A DNA stretch of 64,000 bases from the NCBI RefSeq assembly GCF_014931715.1, contig NZ_CP063164.1:930001-994000 (forward strand), in the 5' to 3' direction. Made by a program: the position numbers and the translations under genes. This document shows positions 51,094-59,667 of the stretch, in pieces; position 1 is the first letter of the stretch; each line of letters opens with the position of its first letter. The notes under the pieces are model-generated. The model was not told the DNA's origin. It did no database searches and worked only from the letters and a program-made list of their open reading frames with translations. The DNA is from Sulfurovum indicum. Its GTDB lineage: Bacteria > Campylobacterota > Campylobacteria > Campylobacterales > Sulfurovaceae.

Positions 51094-51975
51094 TTAGAAA
51101 GAATATCCTATCCCAAAATAGGCAATGCTTGAATTCATTTTAAAATTTGCCTGGCTGAATGTTGTATTGGTACCAGTAATATCTATATTGACATCATCAA
51201 AGTCCCATGAAGTATATCTGTACCCCAATGTTGCATAGAGTCTTGGACTGACCGTGATCCATCCGAGATCATGCTCAGAAGAAAGCAGGTGAACCCTGAT
51301 ACCTACATCATATTCCTGAAATATACCGTTTGCAGTCAGATCAGACTCGGCATAGTCATTTTTAAATGTACCTCTCTGATAGGCATAAGTTGCCGATCCG
51401 TAAACTGAGAAGAACTTATTCAGGCTCTTTCTGGCAGTGAAACTCGGACCGATCTTGTAAGTATAGATCTTTGTTTTGCTCTTTGCCATAAGATCCATAC
51501 TGTCATCACTTAAAGTATCGTTATTGTTCTCATCTTTTTTGCTCTCTATCCAGGGAATTGAGATACCCAGCATTACACCGGCTCCGAAATAGTCATTTTC
51601 ACTTTTATGTGCAAGGTCCTTGCCTAAAACGAGATTCAGGTCCATTCCCTGCAGTCTGTAGTCTATTGACGGTACAGTCAATGAGACCGGATTGTTCAAA
51701 AAAGTGTCAGGATAGCTATTGATAGTACTTTGGGCCTGTATCATCTGATCTGAATCGTACCAGGTAAAGTTATATTTGTAAAACCAGGATGATGAACCAA
51801 AGTTTTTATGTTCTTCTACCATAGAGTAAGTAGTTACATCCGTGTTTATACTCTCACTCAAGCCTATAAAGCCGCCTTTTATCTCAAATGTACCCTTGCC
51901 TGTCTGTATCTCTCCGGCATACAGTGAACCGGCAAGTAAACCAGCCAAACTGATTTTAAAAATTTTATTTTTCAT
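51094..51975 (-). CDS. outer-membrane beta-barrel protein
   Basis: 293 residues. Signal peptide MKNKIFKISLAGLLAGSLYA, then many alternating amphipathic strands (FEIKGGFIGLSES, SWFYKYNFTWYD, KIYTYKIGPSFTARKSL, VSPRLYATLGYRYTSW) and a C-terminal strand NSSIAYFGIGYSF ending in Phe, the BAM signal. The exact family is not recognised; size fits a 10-14-strand barrel. SD AAGGAAAC. Its -10-like CATTATAC lies in repeat C. Confidence 0.8.
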   Translation of the reverse strand: MKNKIFKISLAGLLAGSLYAGEIQTGKGTFEIKGGFIGLSESINTDVTTYSMVEEHKNFGSSSWFYKYNFTWYDSDQMIQAQSTINSYPDTFLNNPVSLTVPSIDYRLQGMDLNLVLGKDLAHKSENDYFGAGVMLGISIPWIESKKDENNNDTLSDDSMDLMAKSKTKIYTYKIGPSFTARKSLNKFFSVYGSATYAYQRGTFKNDYAESDLTANGIFQEYDVGIRVHLLSSEHDLGWITVSPRLYATLGYRYTSWDFDDVNIDITGTNTTFSQANFKMNSSIAYFGIGYSF

Positions 51976-51991
51976 ATGTTTCCTTGTTTTT

Positions 51992-52075
51992 GTATAATGG
52001 AGGGGGATATAGGTAAGCGGTTCCCTCTTTGAAAAATTCTGATTTCACAAAAGATGTTCGCTCTTCCCGTCGTTT
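51992..52075 (-). repeat. dispersed repeat C (diverged)
   Basis: GTATAATGGAGGGGGATATAGGTAAGCGGTTCCCTC followed by ...ATTTCACAAAAGATGTTCG aligns with repeat A over about 75 bases with many changes. Like A and B, it lies just upstream of a minus-strand gene, with CATTATAC at its end. The further gap to rpiB (52076-52169) has an imperfect hairpin around CCCGTCGTTT/AAACGGGAG. Confidence 0.45.
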
Positions 52076-52169
52076 CTGTAAGCGAAAGCAAACGGGAGAA
52101 GAACGGAAGTCAGTGGACTTGACACTCTTATGCTCGTTTATTCTTTTATTTGTAAGTTTGTTTTTAAAA

Positions 52170-52622
52170 CTATCCCAGGTCTCCGCCGAATGCACAACCT
52201 TCGATCTTCGCAACACGTTCTGCATGGCGGCCGCCCTCGAATTCTGTGTTGGCAAAAGCTTCTATCATATCTGCAATGACTCCTTTGCCTACGACACGTT
52301 CTCCAAAACAGAGAATGTTCGCATCATTGTGCAGGCGTGTGAATTTTGCAGTGTAGTGGTCATGACAGAGTGCTGCACGGATACCCGGCACTTTGTTCGC
52401 AGAGATACTTATGCCTATACCTGTGCCGCAGATGAGGATGCCGAAGCTTCCTTTGTCTTCGAGTACAGCTTGGGCACATTTTTTGGCATAGTCAGGGTAG
52501 TCGACCCTGTCAGCACTGTCGGGGCCCAGGTCAATGATCTCATGTCCAAGATCGGTGACAACCTCCTTGACATAAGCTTTAATGGCATATCCTGCATGGT
52601 CAGTAGCAATGTAGAATTTCAT
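52170..52622 (-). CDS. rpiB: ribose-5-phosphate isomerase B
   Basis: Interconverts ribose 5-phosphate and ribulose 5-phosphate. N-terminal IATDHAGYAIKAYVKE, the catalytic Cys in ILICGTGIGISISANK, and ALCHDHYTAKFTRLHNDANIL. 150 residues, full length. SD AAAGGATAT. Last gene of the folD-lepB-M50-rpiB run. Confidence 0.94.
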   Translation of the reverse strand: MKFYIATDHAGYAIKAYVKEVVTDLGHEIIDLGPDSADRVDYPDYAKKCAQAVLEDKGSFGILICGTGIGISISANKVPGIRAALCHDHYTAKFTRLHNDANILCFGERVVGKGVIADMIEAFANTEFEGGRHAERVAKIEGCAFGGDLG

Positions 52623-52635
52623 AGATATCCTTTCA

Positions 52636-53283
52636 TTAATTGAGTAAGAGTTTTGCGATCCAGCCTACCGGTGCAAACAGAAGGGCTGAGAGTGGAGTAA
52701 ATAAGACTGCGATCAGAATAAACATACCGTAAGGATATATTTTATCATAAAAAGCGACAACACCTTTCATATTCCATCCTGCTGCAAGGTAGCGAACAGC
52801 CTGCGCACCGTCAAGTGGCGGGATAGGCCAGAGGTTGAATACTCCCAGCAGAATATTGATGATGAAAGTCTGATAGACAAAGAGCGCAATGAATGCTTCA
52901 GGCAGTGACTGCGGATGCAGAAGTAAAGGCAAAACGACAGCACAGAGGGCAGCCAGGACAAAGTTATAGGTGATCCCGGCAAGAGAGACGGCTACAGCTG
53001 CATTGGTTCCTCCGTTACGGATGACTGTCCCTATATTGATCGGTACAGGTTTTGCCCATCCGAAGATAAAAGGGGCGCCGCTGAAGTAGAGTACAGCAGG
53101 AACAAGAAGCGTACCTATAGGATCGACATGGATAAGAGGGTTGATGCTCAGACGTCCCTGTGATTTTGCAGTGTTGTCACCATATTTGTAGGCAACCCAT
53201 CCGTGCATGATCTCATGTCCGACAATAGCAACGACCAGTGCAGCAATTGTTGCTGCAAGTTTGATGATATCTGCTTCACTCAT
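52636..53283 (-). CDS. M50 (site-2 protease-like) membrane metalloprotease
   Basis: Intramembrane zinc protease of the YwhC/FtsH-independent S2P group. HExxH in AIVGHEIMHGWVAYK (residues ~20-34), and NLWPIPPLDGAQA supplies the third ligand Asp. Five to six membrane helices, 215 residues, no PDZ domain, so not RseP. ATG 53283 overlaps the lepB stop as ATGA; in-frame codons further upstream are inside lepB. Confidence 0.9.
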   Translation of the reverse strand: MSEADIIKLAATIAALVVAIVGHEIMHGWVAYKYGDNTAKSQGRLSINPLIHVDPIGTLLVPAVLYFSGAPFIFGWAKPVPINIGTVIRNGGTNAAVAVSLAGITYNFVLAALCAVVLPLLLHPQSLPEAFIALFVYQTFIINILLGVFNLWPIPPLDGAQAVRYLAAGWNMKGVVAFYDKIYPYGMFILIAVLFTPLSALLFAPVGWIAKLLLN

Positions 53284-54251
53284 TGGATAGGCTGTTCTGT
53301 CTGCATGGTCTCGATACGTCTTCCTACACGTCCCCATCGGACCGTATAGCGTTGTCTGTTCCAGAGTGTTTCACACTCTTTGGAGTCGATAGGCAGATCA
53401 CCGCAGACGCGTTTGAGTCCGGCATGATCCCGTCCTCCGCCAAAACTGTCTCCCTTAAGGACTTTGTTATAGGAGCGATGTTCGATACTCATATAGATCA
53501 GCCATGGTTTTCCAACGATCAGCCTGTAGGGTACCGGTCCCCAGAAACGGCTGTCGTTAGAGTTGTCACGGTTGTCGCCGATCATGTAGAAGTTGTCCTC
53601 AGGTACCTTGGCATAGAGCGCGTTGATCATCTTGCTCCCTATTTCATAGAGCGGAGCATCAAGCTCTTCTACCATCAGAGGGATCATATCGATCTCTTTG
53701 TTGTACATATAGTAGTTGAGCAGAGCATCAAAGATGTTCATACCTTCGGGTACATACTGTATACCCGGATATTTATCCATATAAGGGTTCTCTACCCAGA
53801 GTTTTCCGCGTAATTTTCTGATCTTCTCTTTTGGATAGTGCTCTTTAATGTAGGCATCACCTTCATGAAAATGGATAAGGAGTTTTTTGTTCGCATAGAT
53901 TATCTCATCACCGCCTACAGCTACACACCGCTTGACATAATGGATCTTTTCATTTTTCGGATACCTGAAAATAACTATATCTTCTCTTTTGGGACGGGGC
54001 CCTTCAATGAGGTGTCCGTTACCGTTGAAGTCAGGCAGAATAGGGATCTCCAGCCAGGGAAGATGAGGGGTTGGAATACCGTAAGAGAACTTCTTGGCAA
54101 AAAGAAAATCTCCAATAAGCTGTGTACGCTTCATCGAACCGCTCGGAATGACAAAAGACTGTGCTACAAAGAAGATGAGGAAAAGAACGATAATGATCGT
54201 TCCTGTCCATGAGCTTGAAAACCTATAGAGTCCTGAAAAAAACTTTTTCAC
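53280..54251 (-). CDS. lepB: signal peptidase I
   Basis: Cleaves signal peptides of exported proteins. One N-terminal helix (WTGTIIIVLFLIFFVAQSF), catalytic Ser in IPSGSMKRTQ, catalytic Lys region HYVKRCVAVGGDEI, and GDNRDNSNDSRFWGPVP. 323 residues: an insertion between boxes D and E (about residues 130-220) makes it long, as in other Campylobacterota. The start is GTG 54251, immediately after the folD stop. Confidence 0.93.
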   Translation of the reverse strand: MKKFFSGLYRFSSSWTGTIIIVLFLIFFVAQSFVIPSGSMKRTQLIGDFLFAKKFSYGIPTPHLPWLEIPILPDFNGNGHLIEGPRPKREDIVIFRYPKNEKIHYVKRCVAVGGDEIIYANKKLLIHFHEGDAYIKEHYPKEKIRKLRGKLWVENPYMDKYPGIQYVPEGMNIFDALLNYYMYNKEIDMIPLMVEELDAPLYEIGSKMINALYAKVPEDNFYMIGDNRDNSNDSRFWGPVPYRLIVGKPWLIYMSIEHRSYNKVLKGDSFGGGRDHAGLKRVCGDLPIDSKECETLWNRQRYTVRWGRVGRRIETMQTEQPIQ

Positions 54252-55097
54252 TTATGCCCTTTGTTGTGCAGATTTGAGTGTATTGGCAAGAAGCATGGCA
54301 ATGGTCATAGGGCCGACACCACCGGGTACAGGTGTAATGTAGGAGCATTTTGGTGCAACATTTTCAAAGTCTACATCACCTACGAGTGATCCGTCCTCGA
54401 TACGATTGATACCGATATCGATCACGATAGCTCCCTCTTTGACCATATCTTCTTTAATAAGCCCGGGAACTCCCACACCTACTACGACAATATCTGCTTT
54501 GGAGGTATGTGCCTTGAGGTCTTTTGTGAAGATATGTGTCACGGTCACGGTCGCATTGGCATTAAGCAGCAGTGAAGCCATTGGTTTACCGACAATATTG
54601 CTTGCCCCGACAACACAGACATCTTTCCCTTCCAGGTCGATCTCATACTCTTCGAACATCTTCATCACCCCCAGCGGCGTACATGGTACGAAACTGTCAA
54701 GGTTGGTGACCAGACGGCCGACATTGTAAGCATGGAATCCGTCTACATCTTTTTTGGGGTCGATCACTTCAAGTATTTTGTCCGTATCAATGTGTGCAGG
54801 AAGAGGAAGTTGTACCAAAATACCGTCGATATGCGGGTTGCTGTTCATCATTTCGATGATCTCGATGATCTCGTCCTGGCTGATAGTATCGGGCATATTG
54901 TGTGTAATGGAGTAGAACCCCACATTCTCACAGGCTTTGGCTTTCATTTTGACATAGGCATGGCTTGCAGGATCATCTCCTACAAGAATGACTGCAAGTC
55001 CGGGGACGATGTTCTTTTCCTGTTTGAGTTTCTCAACTTCAGAAGCAACAGAGGTTTGAACTTTGTTGGCGAGTGCTTTACCATCGATCAATTGCAT
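54252..55097 (-). CDS. folD: bifunctional methylenetetrahydrofolate dehydrogenase/cyclohydrolase
   Basis: One-carbon folate enzyme. Substrate-site AYVKMKAKACENVGF (Lys), DGILVQLPLPAHID, the NADP motif VVGASNIVGKPMA and TPVPGGVGPMTIAML. 281 residues from ATG 55097 (MQLIDGKALA); an in-frame upstream start at 55121 adds eight unlikely residues. First gene of a four-gene run. Confidence 0.95.
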   Translation of the reverse strand: MQLIDGKALANKVQTSVASEVEKLKQEKNIVPGLAVILVGDDPASHAYVKMKAKACENVGFYSITHNMPDTISQDEIIEIIEMMNSNPHIDGILVQLPLPAHIDTDKILEVIDPKKDVDGFHAYNVGRLVTNLDSFVPCTPLGVMKMFEEYEIDLEGKDVCVVGASNIVGKPMASLLLNANATVTVTHIFTKDLKAHTSKADIVVVGVGVPGLIKEDMVKEGAIVIDIGINRIEDGSLVGDVDFENVAPKCSYITPVPGGVGPMTIAMLLANTLKSAQQRA

Positions 55098-55198
55098 AAG
55101 TATAGCCTTGTTAGAGGGCAACTGCAGATTTGAGATGCCCTAATGTTTTTTAGGGTAGTATTATATCCAAATTAGTTTAGCATTGAAAAGGAATCGTA

Positions 55199-55579
55199 TT
55201 GATATTAAAGCGTTTGCTTCTGACTTTACCCTTACTGTTATGTGCAGAGGAAGATTTTATCTCGCATTATGAATATGGAGAGATGCTCTACAACAATCCA
55301 AGAGGGGTGAGCTGTGCACAGTGTCACGGTGCAAAAGGAGAGGGAAAGATCATTGTAGAGTTTCGGGATATTCACGGGAAACAGACACTCAGAGGGTCGG
55401 ATATCCGCCTCAAGAGTCTGGAGCAGATGCGCAACAGTGTTAACCGATACCATCCGGTAATGCCCCGTTATTACCTGACAGATGAAGAGGTGAAAGCGAT
55501 CTATGACTATCTACAGGTAAAGAATGCTGACTATATCCAGGCACACATCGCTTTCAGAAAAGATAAGAGCCATTCATAA
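55199..55579 (+). CDS. small periplasmic cytochrome c
   Basis: Signal peptide ILKRLLLTLPLLLCAEE, one heme site CAQCHGAKGEGK (about residue 39), and the axial Met candidate in HPVMPRYYLTDEE. 126 residues, class I cytochrome c. The start is TTG 55199 with SD AAAAGGA. Redox partner not known. Divergent from folD. The 174-base gap to csp holds only AT-rich sequence and the csp terminator. Confidence 0.85.
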   Translation: MILKRLLLTLPLLLCAEEDFISHYEYGEMLYNNPRGVSCAQCHGAKGEGKIIVEFRDIHGKQTLRGSDIRLKSLEQMRNSVNRYHPVMPRYYLTDEEVKAIYDYLQVKNADYIQAHIAFRKDKSHS

Positions 55580-55730
55580 CAGTTTGCTATATATTGTATA
55601 TTATTCTTAAAGTTAAAAATGAATATGGTATTGCTTCGGAAAGAGACTTAAAAGATAAAAGTGTTTTTTAAAAGATATGATAAAGAGTTGAAGATAGTGT
55701 ATTGAAGTAATTAGGTGATAGAAGAAGATC

Positions 55731-55746
55731 CCCGACCTGAGTCGGG
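55731..55746 (-). terminator. terminator of csp
   Basis: CCCGAC CTGA GTCGGG, perfect 6-bp stem with a 4-nt loop, eight bases after the csp stop. Confidence 0.6.
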
Positions 55747-55753
55747 AATAGGA

Positions 55754-55972
55754 TTAAACTGCTGTTACGTTCTCAGCCTGTGGTCCTTTTTGGCCTTCAC
55801 CAACTTCGAATGTTACTGCTTGACCTTCTGCAAGTGTTACACGTCCGCCTTCAGGGTTGTTGACCTGACGAAAATGGACAAATACATCGCTCCCGCCGTT
55901 CTCTTGTTGGATAAAGCCGTAACCTTTTTCATCATTGAACCATTTTACTGTTCCGTTTACTAATTCTGCCAT
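55754..55972 (-). CDS. cold shock domain protein
   Basis: 72-residue CspA-type RNA chaperone with RNP1 KGYGFIQ and RNP2 DVFVHF; starts [21 protein letters not shown]. The about 200 bases between it and the NapL-like gene contain no other gene; csp messages usually have a long leader, and this space would suit one. Confidence 0.95.
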   Translation of the reverse strand: MAELVNGTVKWFNDEKGYGFIQQENGGSDVFVHFRQVNNPEGGRVTLAEGQAVTFEVGEGQKGPQAENVTAV

Positions 55973-56176
55973 TGTTATACCTTTGGTAATTTAAATTTGT
56001 GAAAACATTTAAATAGAGAGTCTTTCGGGGTCTTGCAGGGTTTTTACACACACATAACACTCAAAAGATGAACTCGATCCTCATCTTTCATCATCACTAT
56101 TGTAGCTGCTTTTCTTAGGTTCTGGCTTATATTGGATCATTTTATAGAAAATTTGTCTATTTTGTATAAATTTATT

Positions 56177-57121
56177 TTATGGCAGCATCCAGAAATAGAC
56201 GGTCTCCTCATCCCCTGCGGAGATAATTGCCTTTTCAGTAATAAAGAGGATCTTGTTGGGTGTTGCCTGATGTCCTACGAGTTTGTCTCCTTTCATACCT
56301 GTTGCAGGATTGAAAAGCTGCAGATGATGTTCTGTTCCGCTGGAGTAGAGTGCTTTTTCGCCGGATGGACTGAGAGCAACGGAGTAGACAAGAAAATCAC
56401 TTTTGATGTGGTAGGCTCTCTCTTTGCCGATGTATACTCCTACACGCCGGTCCTGGCCGGCAGTAATGATGATATTGCCTCTATAAGCGACACGGTAGAT
56501 ATTGTCCACATGCTGTGAATCAAACTCCTGCACTACTTTGGAGGAGTTGATCTCAATAAGTTGTACTCTGCCGCTCTCATCGGAAATAGCCATCTTTTCT
56601 CTTTTCTTGTTCAGAGCCATTCCTCCCATGGTACTCTCTGAGATATGTCTTTCATAGAGACTGAAACTCTCTGCCGTGTCATAACGCATGATATCTGATC
56701 CGAAAGTACCCAGAACGATCTTTCCCTCTTTGTCAAAAAAAGCGCATTTGGGCATTTTATGCTTCTTTGCATCAATCACTTTGGTAAGTGTACCGTTCTG
56801 TTCCACCCAGACATGTCTGTATGCATTGGCTGCACTCGTGACCATGAGTGTCTTGCCTCCAAAGCGGTCAATGGAGTGGATACGTGTCTGGGTAATGAGA
56901 TCATCACTTCTTACTATAGGGTCAAAGTGTATCTGTTTTGTGATCTTTTGTGTGGTAAGATCGATAACATCGACCACACCGCTGTCAGTTGCAACATAAA
57001 GGTACCCCTTGTCTTCAACGATGTCACTGACAATTCCTGATGCTTTGAGAGTTGCTATGGGTGTGAGTTCCCGGGAATGAATGAGTAGCGTTGCAAGAAG
57101 AGTGATCAGAAGATATTTCAA
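56177..57121 (-). CDS. NapL-like WD40 beta-propeller, exported
   Basis: Signal peptide KYLLITLLATLLIHS, then about seven WD-like blades: GYLYVATDSGVVDVIDL, GKTLMVTSAANAYRHVW, KIVLGTFGSDIMRYD, KMAISDESGRVQLIEI, IIITAGQDRRVGVYIG, KALYSSGTEHHLQLF and AIISAGDEETVYFWML. 314 residues. The closest known type is NapL of epsilonproteobacterial nitrate reductase loci, but no nap gene is in the window. Last gene of a three-gene operon. Confidence 0.75.
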   Translation of the reverse strand: MKYLLITLLATLLIHSRELTPIATLKASGIVSDIVEDKGYLYVATDSGVVDVIDLTTQKITKQIHFDPIVRSDDLITQTRIHSIDRFGGKTLMVTSAANAYRHVWVEQNGTLTKVIDAKKHKMPKCAFFDKEGKIVLGTFGSDIMRYDTAESFSLYERHISESTMGGMALNKKREKMAISDESGRVQLIEINSSKVVQEFDSQHVDNIYRVAYRGNIIITAGQDRRVGVYIGKERAYHIKSDFLVYSVALSPSGEKALYSSGTEHHLQLFNPATGMKGDKLVGHQATPNKILFITEKAIISAGDEETVYFWMLP

Positions 57122-57733
57122 TTAATACCCCGTCATCAGTCTGGGAAGAGGTACTACCAGCGGATAGAAGTGTACCTTCATATCATCCCATTGTGTCAAG
57201 AGTGCATGATCTGCCTGATACAGTGTTAGCACATCTTGATAGTGGGCTGACGGTGCAGTATGGTCAAGCTGTTTCAAAATTCTGTTGAATTGGAGAGTGC
57301 TCATGCCGTAAAGCAGTTTGAGCTGCTGTGAGTTGTCCTGTTGGGCGATAAGGTTGAGTACTTGACCGTTAGGTAAAACAACATGATAGGCATGTATGTG
57401 AGATTTTATCAAGAGCGGTATCTTTTTACGCGTTTGAAAAATAACCTCTATGATTCGTGTCAGTGTCGGTTCGAATTCATAGGAGAGATCGGTTTTTGCA
57501 TTTTCATAAACGACCAGATTTCCCTCTTGAAGCCGTAAAATATTTTGTTGAAGGAAAAGAGAGGAGAAATTGGTTCTTTTCTGTGTAACGAATGCAGCAT
57601 CCAGTTCTACCGGTATCTTTTCTGCCTGCAGATAGAATCTCCCGTTTTGGTAACCCATATCAGAGTAGGTTCCGCATGCCGTTAAAAAAAACAGCATAGA
57701 TATCGCTATGATAGAACGGATAGATTCGGACAT
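57122..57733 (-). CDS. lipoprotein of unknown function
   Basis: 203 residues. Lipobox LFFLTACGTY, lipid Cys at about residue 20. The mature part has no recognised family; it has strands such as IPVELDAAFVTQKR and NLVVYENAKTDLSYEFEP and helices toward the end. It overlaps the upstream gene as TAATG and is followed without gap by the NapL-like gene, so all three are likely one unit acting in the envelope. Confidence 0.75.
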   Translation of the reverse strand: MSESIRSIIAISMLFFLTACGTYSDMGYQNGRFYLQAEKIPVELDAAFVTQKRTNFSSLFLQQNILRLQEGNLVVYENAKTDLSYEFEPTLTRIIEVIFQTRKKIPLLIKSHIHAYHVVLPNGQVLNLIAQQDNSQQLKLLYGMSTLQFNRILKQLDHTAPSAHYQDVLTLYQADHALLTQWDDMKVHFYPLVVPLPRLMTGY

Positions 57734-58209
57734 TAAACGATTTCCGTTAATTTTAAAAAGATCTCATTGATCTCCTTTCCTGCTTTCTGTGCCAACTTTT
57801 CTGCTTCGCTCTTTGACTTGGCATAGAGGTGGGAGAAAGCTTTTTCCTGTTCTTCCCATGCATCTTCGGCATCGAGCTTTGCCAGATGTACTTTCAGTGC
57901 GGCAATATCCAGCTTTTGTTCACTTTTATGCACAATGTTTGTAAAGAATGTATCGATATCATCTTTAAGTGCATCCATTCTGTCTCTGGCTTCCATCACA
58001 AGAAGATGTGTTTTAAGCTCTGCTTCATCTTCAGCCTTTTCATAGGCATTTTCGAGTTTAGTACCGGTCTTTTGCAGATATTTTTTGAGATCCTTCCAAT
58101 ACTCTTTTGCCTCATCGCTGAGATCCTCACCTGCATCTTCGATCTTCTCTTCCATCTTTTCAAGTGTGACTTTTGATGTTTCTATGAACTCTTTAAACTC
58201 TTTTTTCAT
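57733..58209 (-). CDS. coiled-coil acidic protein, unknown
   Basis: 158 residues, rich in Lys, Glu, Asp and Ala, almost entirely helical (KVTLEKMEEKIEDAGEDL; YLQKTGTKLENAYEKAEDEA; SKSEAEKLAQKAGKEINE). Similar to apolipophorin/LEA-like coiled-coil stress proteins in composition only. ATG 58209 has GAGGAG; an in-frame TTG at 58224 is part of that SD. First gene of a tight operon with a lipoprotein and the NapL-like protein. Confidence 0.75.
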   Translation of the reverse strand: MKKEFKEFIETSKVTLEKMEEKIEDAGEDLSDEAKEYWKDLKKYLQKTGTKLENAYEKAEDEAELKTHLLVMEARDRMDALKDDIDTFFTNIVHKSEQKLDIAALKVHLAKLDAEDAWEEQEKAFSHLYAKSKSEAEKLAQKAGKEINEIFLKLTEIV

Positions 58210-58261
58210 CTTAAAGCTCCTCAACGCTTTTTTACTATTATAGCACTTTTCTATCCCAAGT

Positions 58262-58765
58262 TTACGGGTTTTTTAGCAAGCGTTCCAGGGACTCTTTGCG
58301 CTTTTCTATGCCAAGCATAGGCCTTCGGGTGAGATCCGGGTAGGCCCCATCAATACCTTTTCCGTCTTCTCCATGGCATCCTGCACAGTTGCTTGTATAG
58401 AACATGGCAGCATTTTTAGGATAGGGAGTATCACATTTTTCGCCTGCCAAAGAGAGTACATAACAGGCGATCCCGGGTGCATCCTGTGGTGAAGCAAACC
58501 CCTTTTCCATGATCTCTTCAGGTTTGAAATGAAGTATGCTGGAGCCGTGATTTATCACATCAGTAATATACTCTCTTGTATACGCTGTGGTTGTGATACG
58601 CTGCAGTTCTTCCTTGATATGCGGAAGTTTGTACTTGAGTGTATCTTCTTTGTATATTCCTGAAGTCTGTTTGGGTTCTTTTTTATCAGGTCGATGAGAA
58701 AATGCATTGTAAAGTCCGTACAGAAGAACAGTAAGAACAGCCATATAGGGAATAATATGTTTCAT
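58262..58765 (-). CDS. membrane-anchored cytochrome c
   Basis: N-terminal hydrophobic helix IIPYMAVLTVLLYGLYNAF (uncleaved anchor), a helical region (~40-110), then one heme site NCAGCHGEDGKG (about residue 130) and axial Met candidate RRPMLGIEKR. 167 residues. Additional Cys in GIACYVLSLAGEKCDTP may form a disulfide. Likely an electron carrier at the outer face of the inner membrane. Confidence 0.82.
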   Translation of the reverse strand: MKHIIPYMAVLTVLLYGLYNAFSHRPDKKEPKQTSGIYKEDTLKYKLPHIKEELQRITTTAYTREYITDVINHGSSILHFKPEEIMEKGFASPQDAPGIACYVLSLAGEKCDTPYPKNAAMFYTSNCAGCHGEDGKGIDGAYPDLTRRPMLGIEKRKESLERLLKNP

Positions 58766-58830
58766 TTCAAAGTGATCCTGGATCTATTGATAAATAATGG
58801 AGAGTGTATCGCAGTAAAAGTAAAAAAGAG

Positions 58831-58866
58831 ATGTGAACTCCCGGAAGAAGGTTCGAGCGTTCACAT
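58831..58866 (-). terminator. Rho-independent terminator of the DUF302 gene
   Basis: ATGTGAAC / GTTCACAT perfect 8-bp stem; on the minus strand followed by CTCTTTTTTACTTTT. Confidence 0.75.
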
Positions 58867-58888
58867 TAAGAGGCAGGAAAGGGGATTA

Positions 58889-59473
58889 TTAATCACCTTC
58901 CTCTGCAGCTTTAAGCATTGCGTACATACCGCTGCGTACCTCATTGGCAAGTTGAAGCATCTCTTTTGGAAGCGTATGCCCTCCATTGATCATCAATTCA
59001 AGAGACATGGTGTAAACATATACATCGCCGGTTTTCGGATCTTCAACAATACCGATACGGCATGGCATAAAACCGATAAAGTATGGAGAGTAGGCAACAA
59101 ACTTCTCGCCGATCGTTTTGGAACAGTATGCCCGTATCTGAATGTGAGGTTTGCGGTTCATGATCTTGTTGTCCACAACTGCCAGTCCGTATTCTTCAGC
59201 TACTTCATCCATGAGTTCGATCGCATTTGCGATCGCCTCTTCTTTTGTCATTCCTTCGGGAATGTTCATTTTTGCACGTCTGATCATCCCTTTTGCAGGA
59301 TCTCCGGTCTCGAGAACCACATCGAACATTTTCATGTATTCGGGAAGTGCCTGAGAGTCAAGTTTTGCAACCTGGCCGATACGTGTACCTAGATCGAATT
59401 TAACGAAAGCAAATGCCAGCCCGAAAACAACGATCGCTCCTATGAGGGTTAAAAGTCCTTTGAAGAGTTTCAT
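58889..59473 (-). CDS. membrane-anchored DUF302 protein
   Basis: 194 residues. N-terminal helix GLLTLIGAIVVFGLAFAFV, then a DUF302-like domain: YMKMFDVVLETGDPAKGM, YSPYFIGFMPCRIGIVEDPKTGD and YTMSLELMINGG. Function unknown. A second, lipidated DUF302 protein is at 33447. The 194-base gap upstream is very AT-rich, with long A/T runs and no recognised element beyond a promoter region. Confidence 0.82.
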   Translation of the reverse strand: MKLFKGLLTLIGAIVVFGLAFAFVKFDLGTRIGQVAKLDSQALPEYMKMFDVVLETGDPAKGMIRRAKMNIPEGMTKEEAIANAIELMDEVAEEYGLAVVDNKIMNRKPHIQIRAYCSKTIGEKFVAYSPYFIGFMPCRIGIVEDPKTGDVYVYTMSLELMINGGHTLPKEMLQLANEVRSGMYAMLKAAEEGD

Positions 59474-59667
59474 AATTTATCCTTTGTTGTAGTCTATTTC
59501 AATTCTTCTTACAGCAGTAAAAACAATTGATTAAAAGAGAATAAGATTATAAGAAAATTTTTTTAAAGTGAAGATTATTTTTTATGAAAAGTAAGTTTTT
59601 TTTATAAAAATAATTTATAGTTATTTTTGTGATACGGTTGGCTAATGAAGAGCATAGAGTATTGCTT

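Noticed and set aside
52029-52643. Open frame antisense to rpiB and repeat C
   Set aside because: It is the shadow of rpiB, without SD or family pattern.
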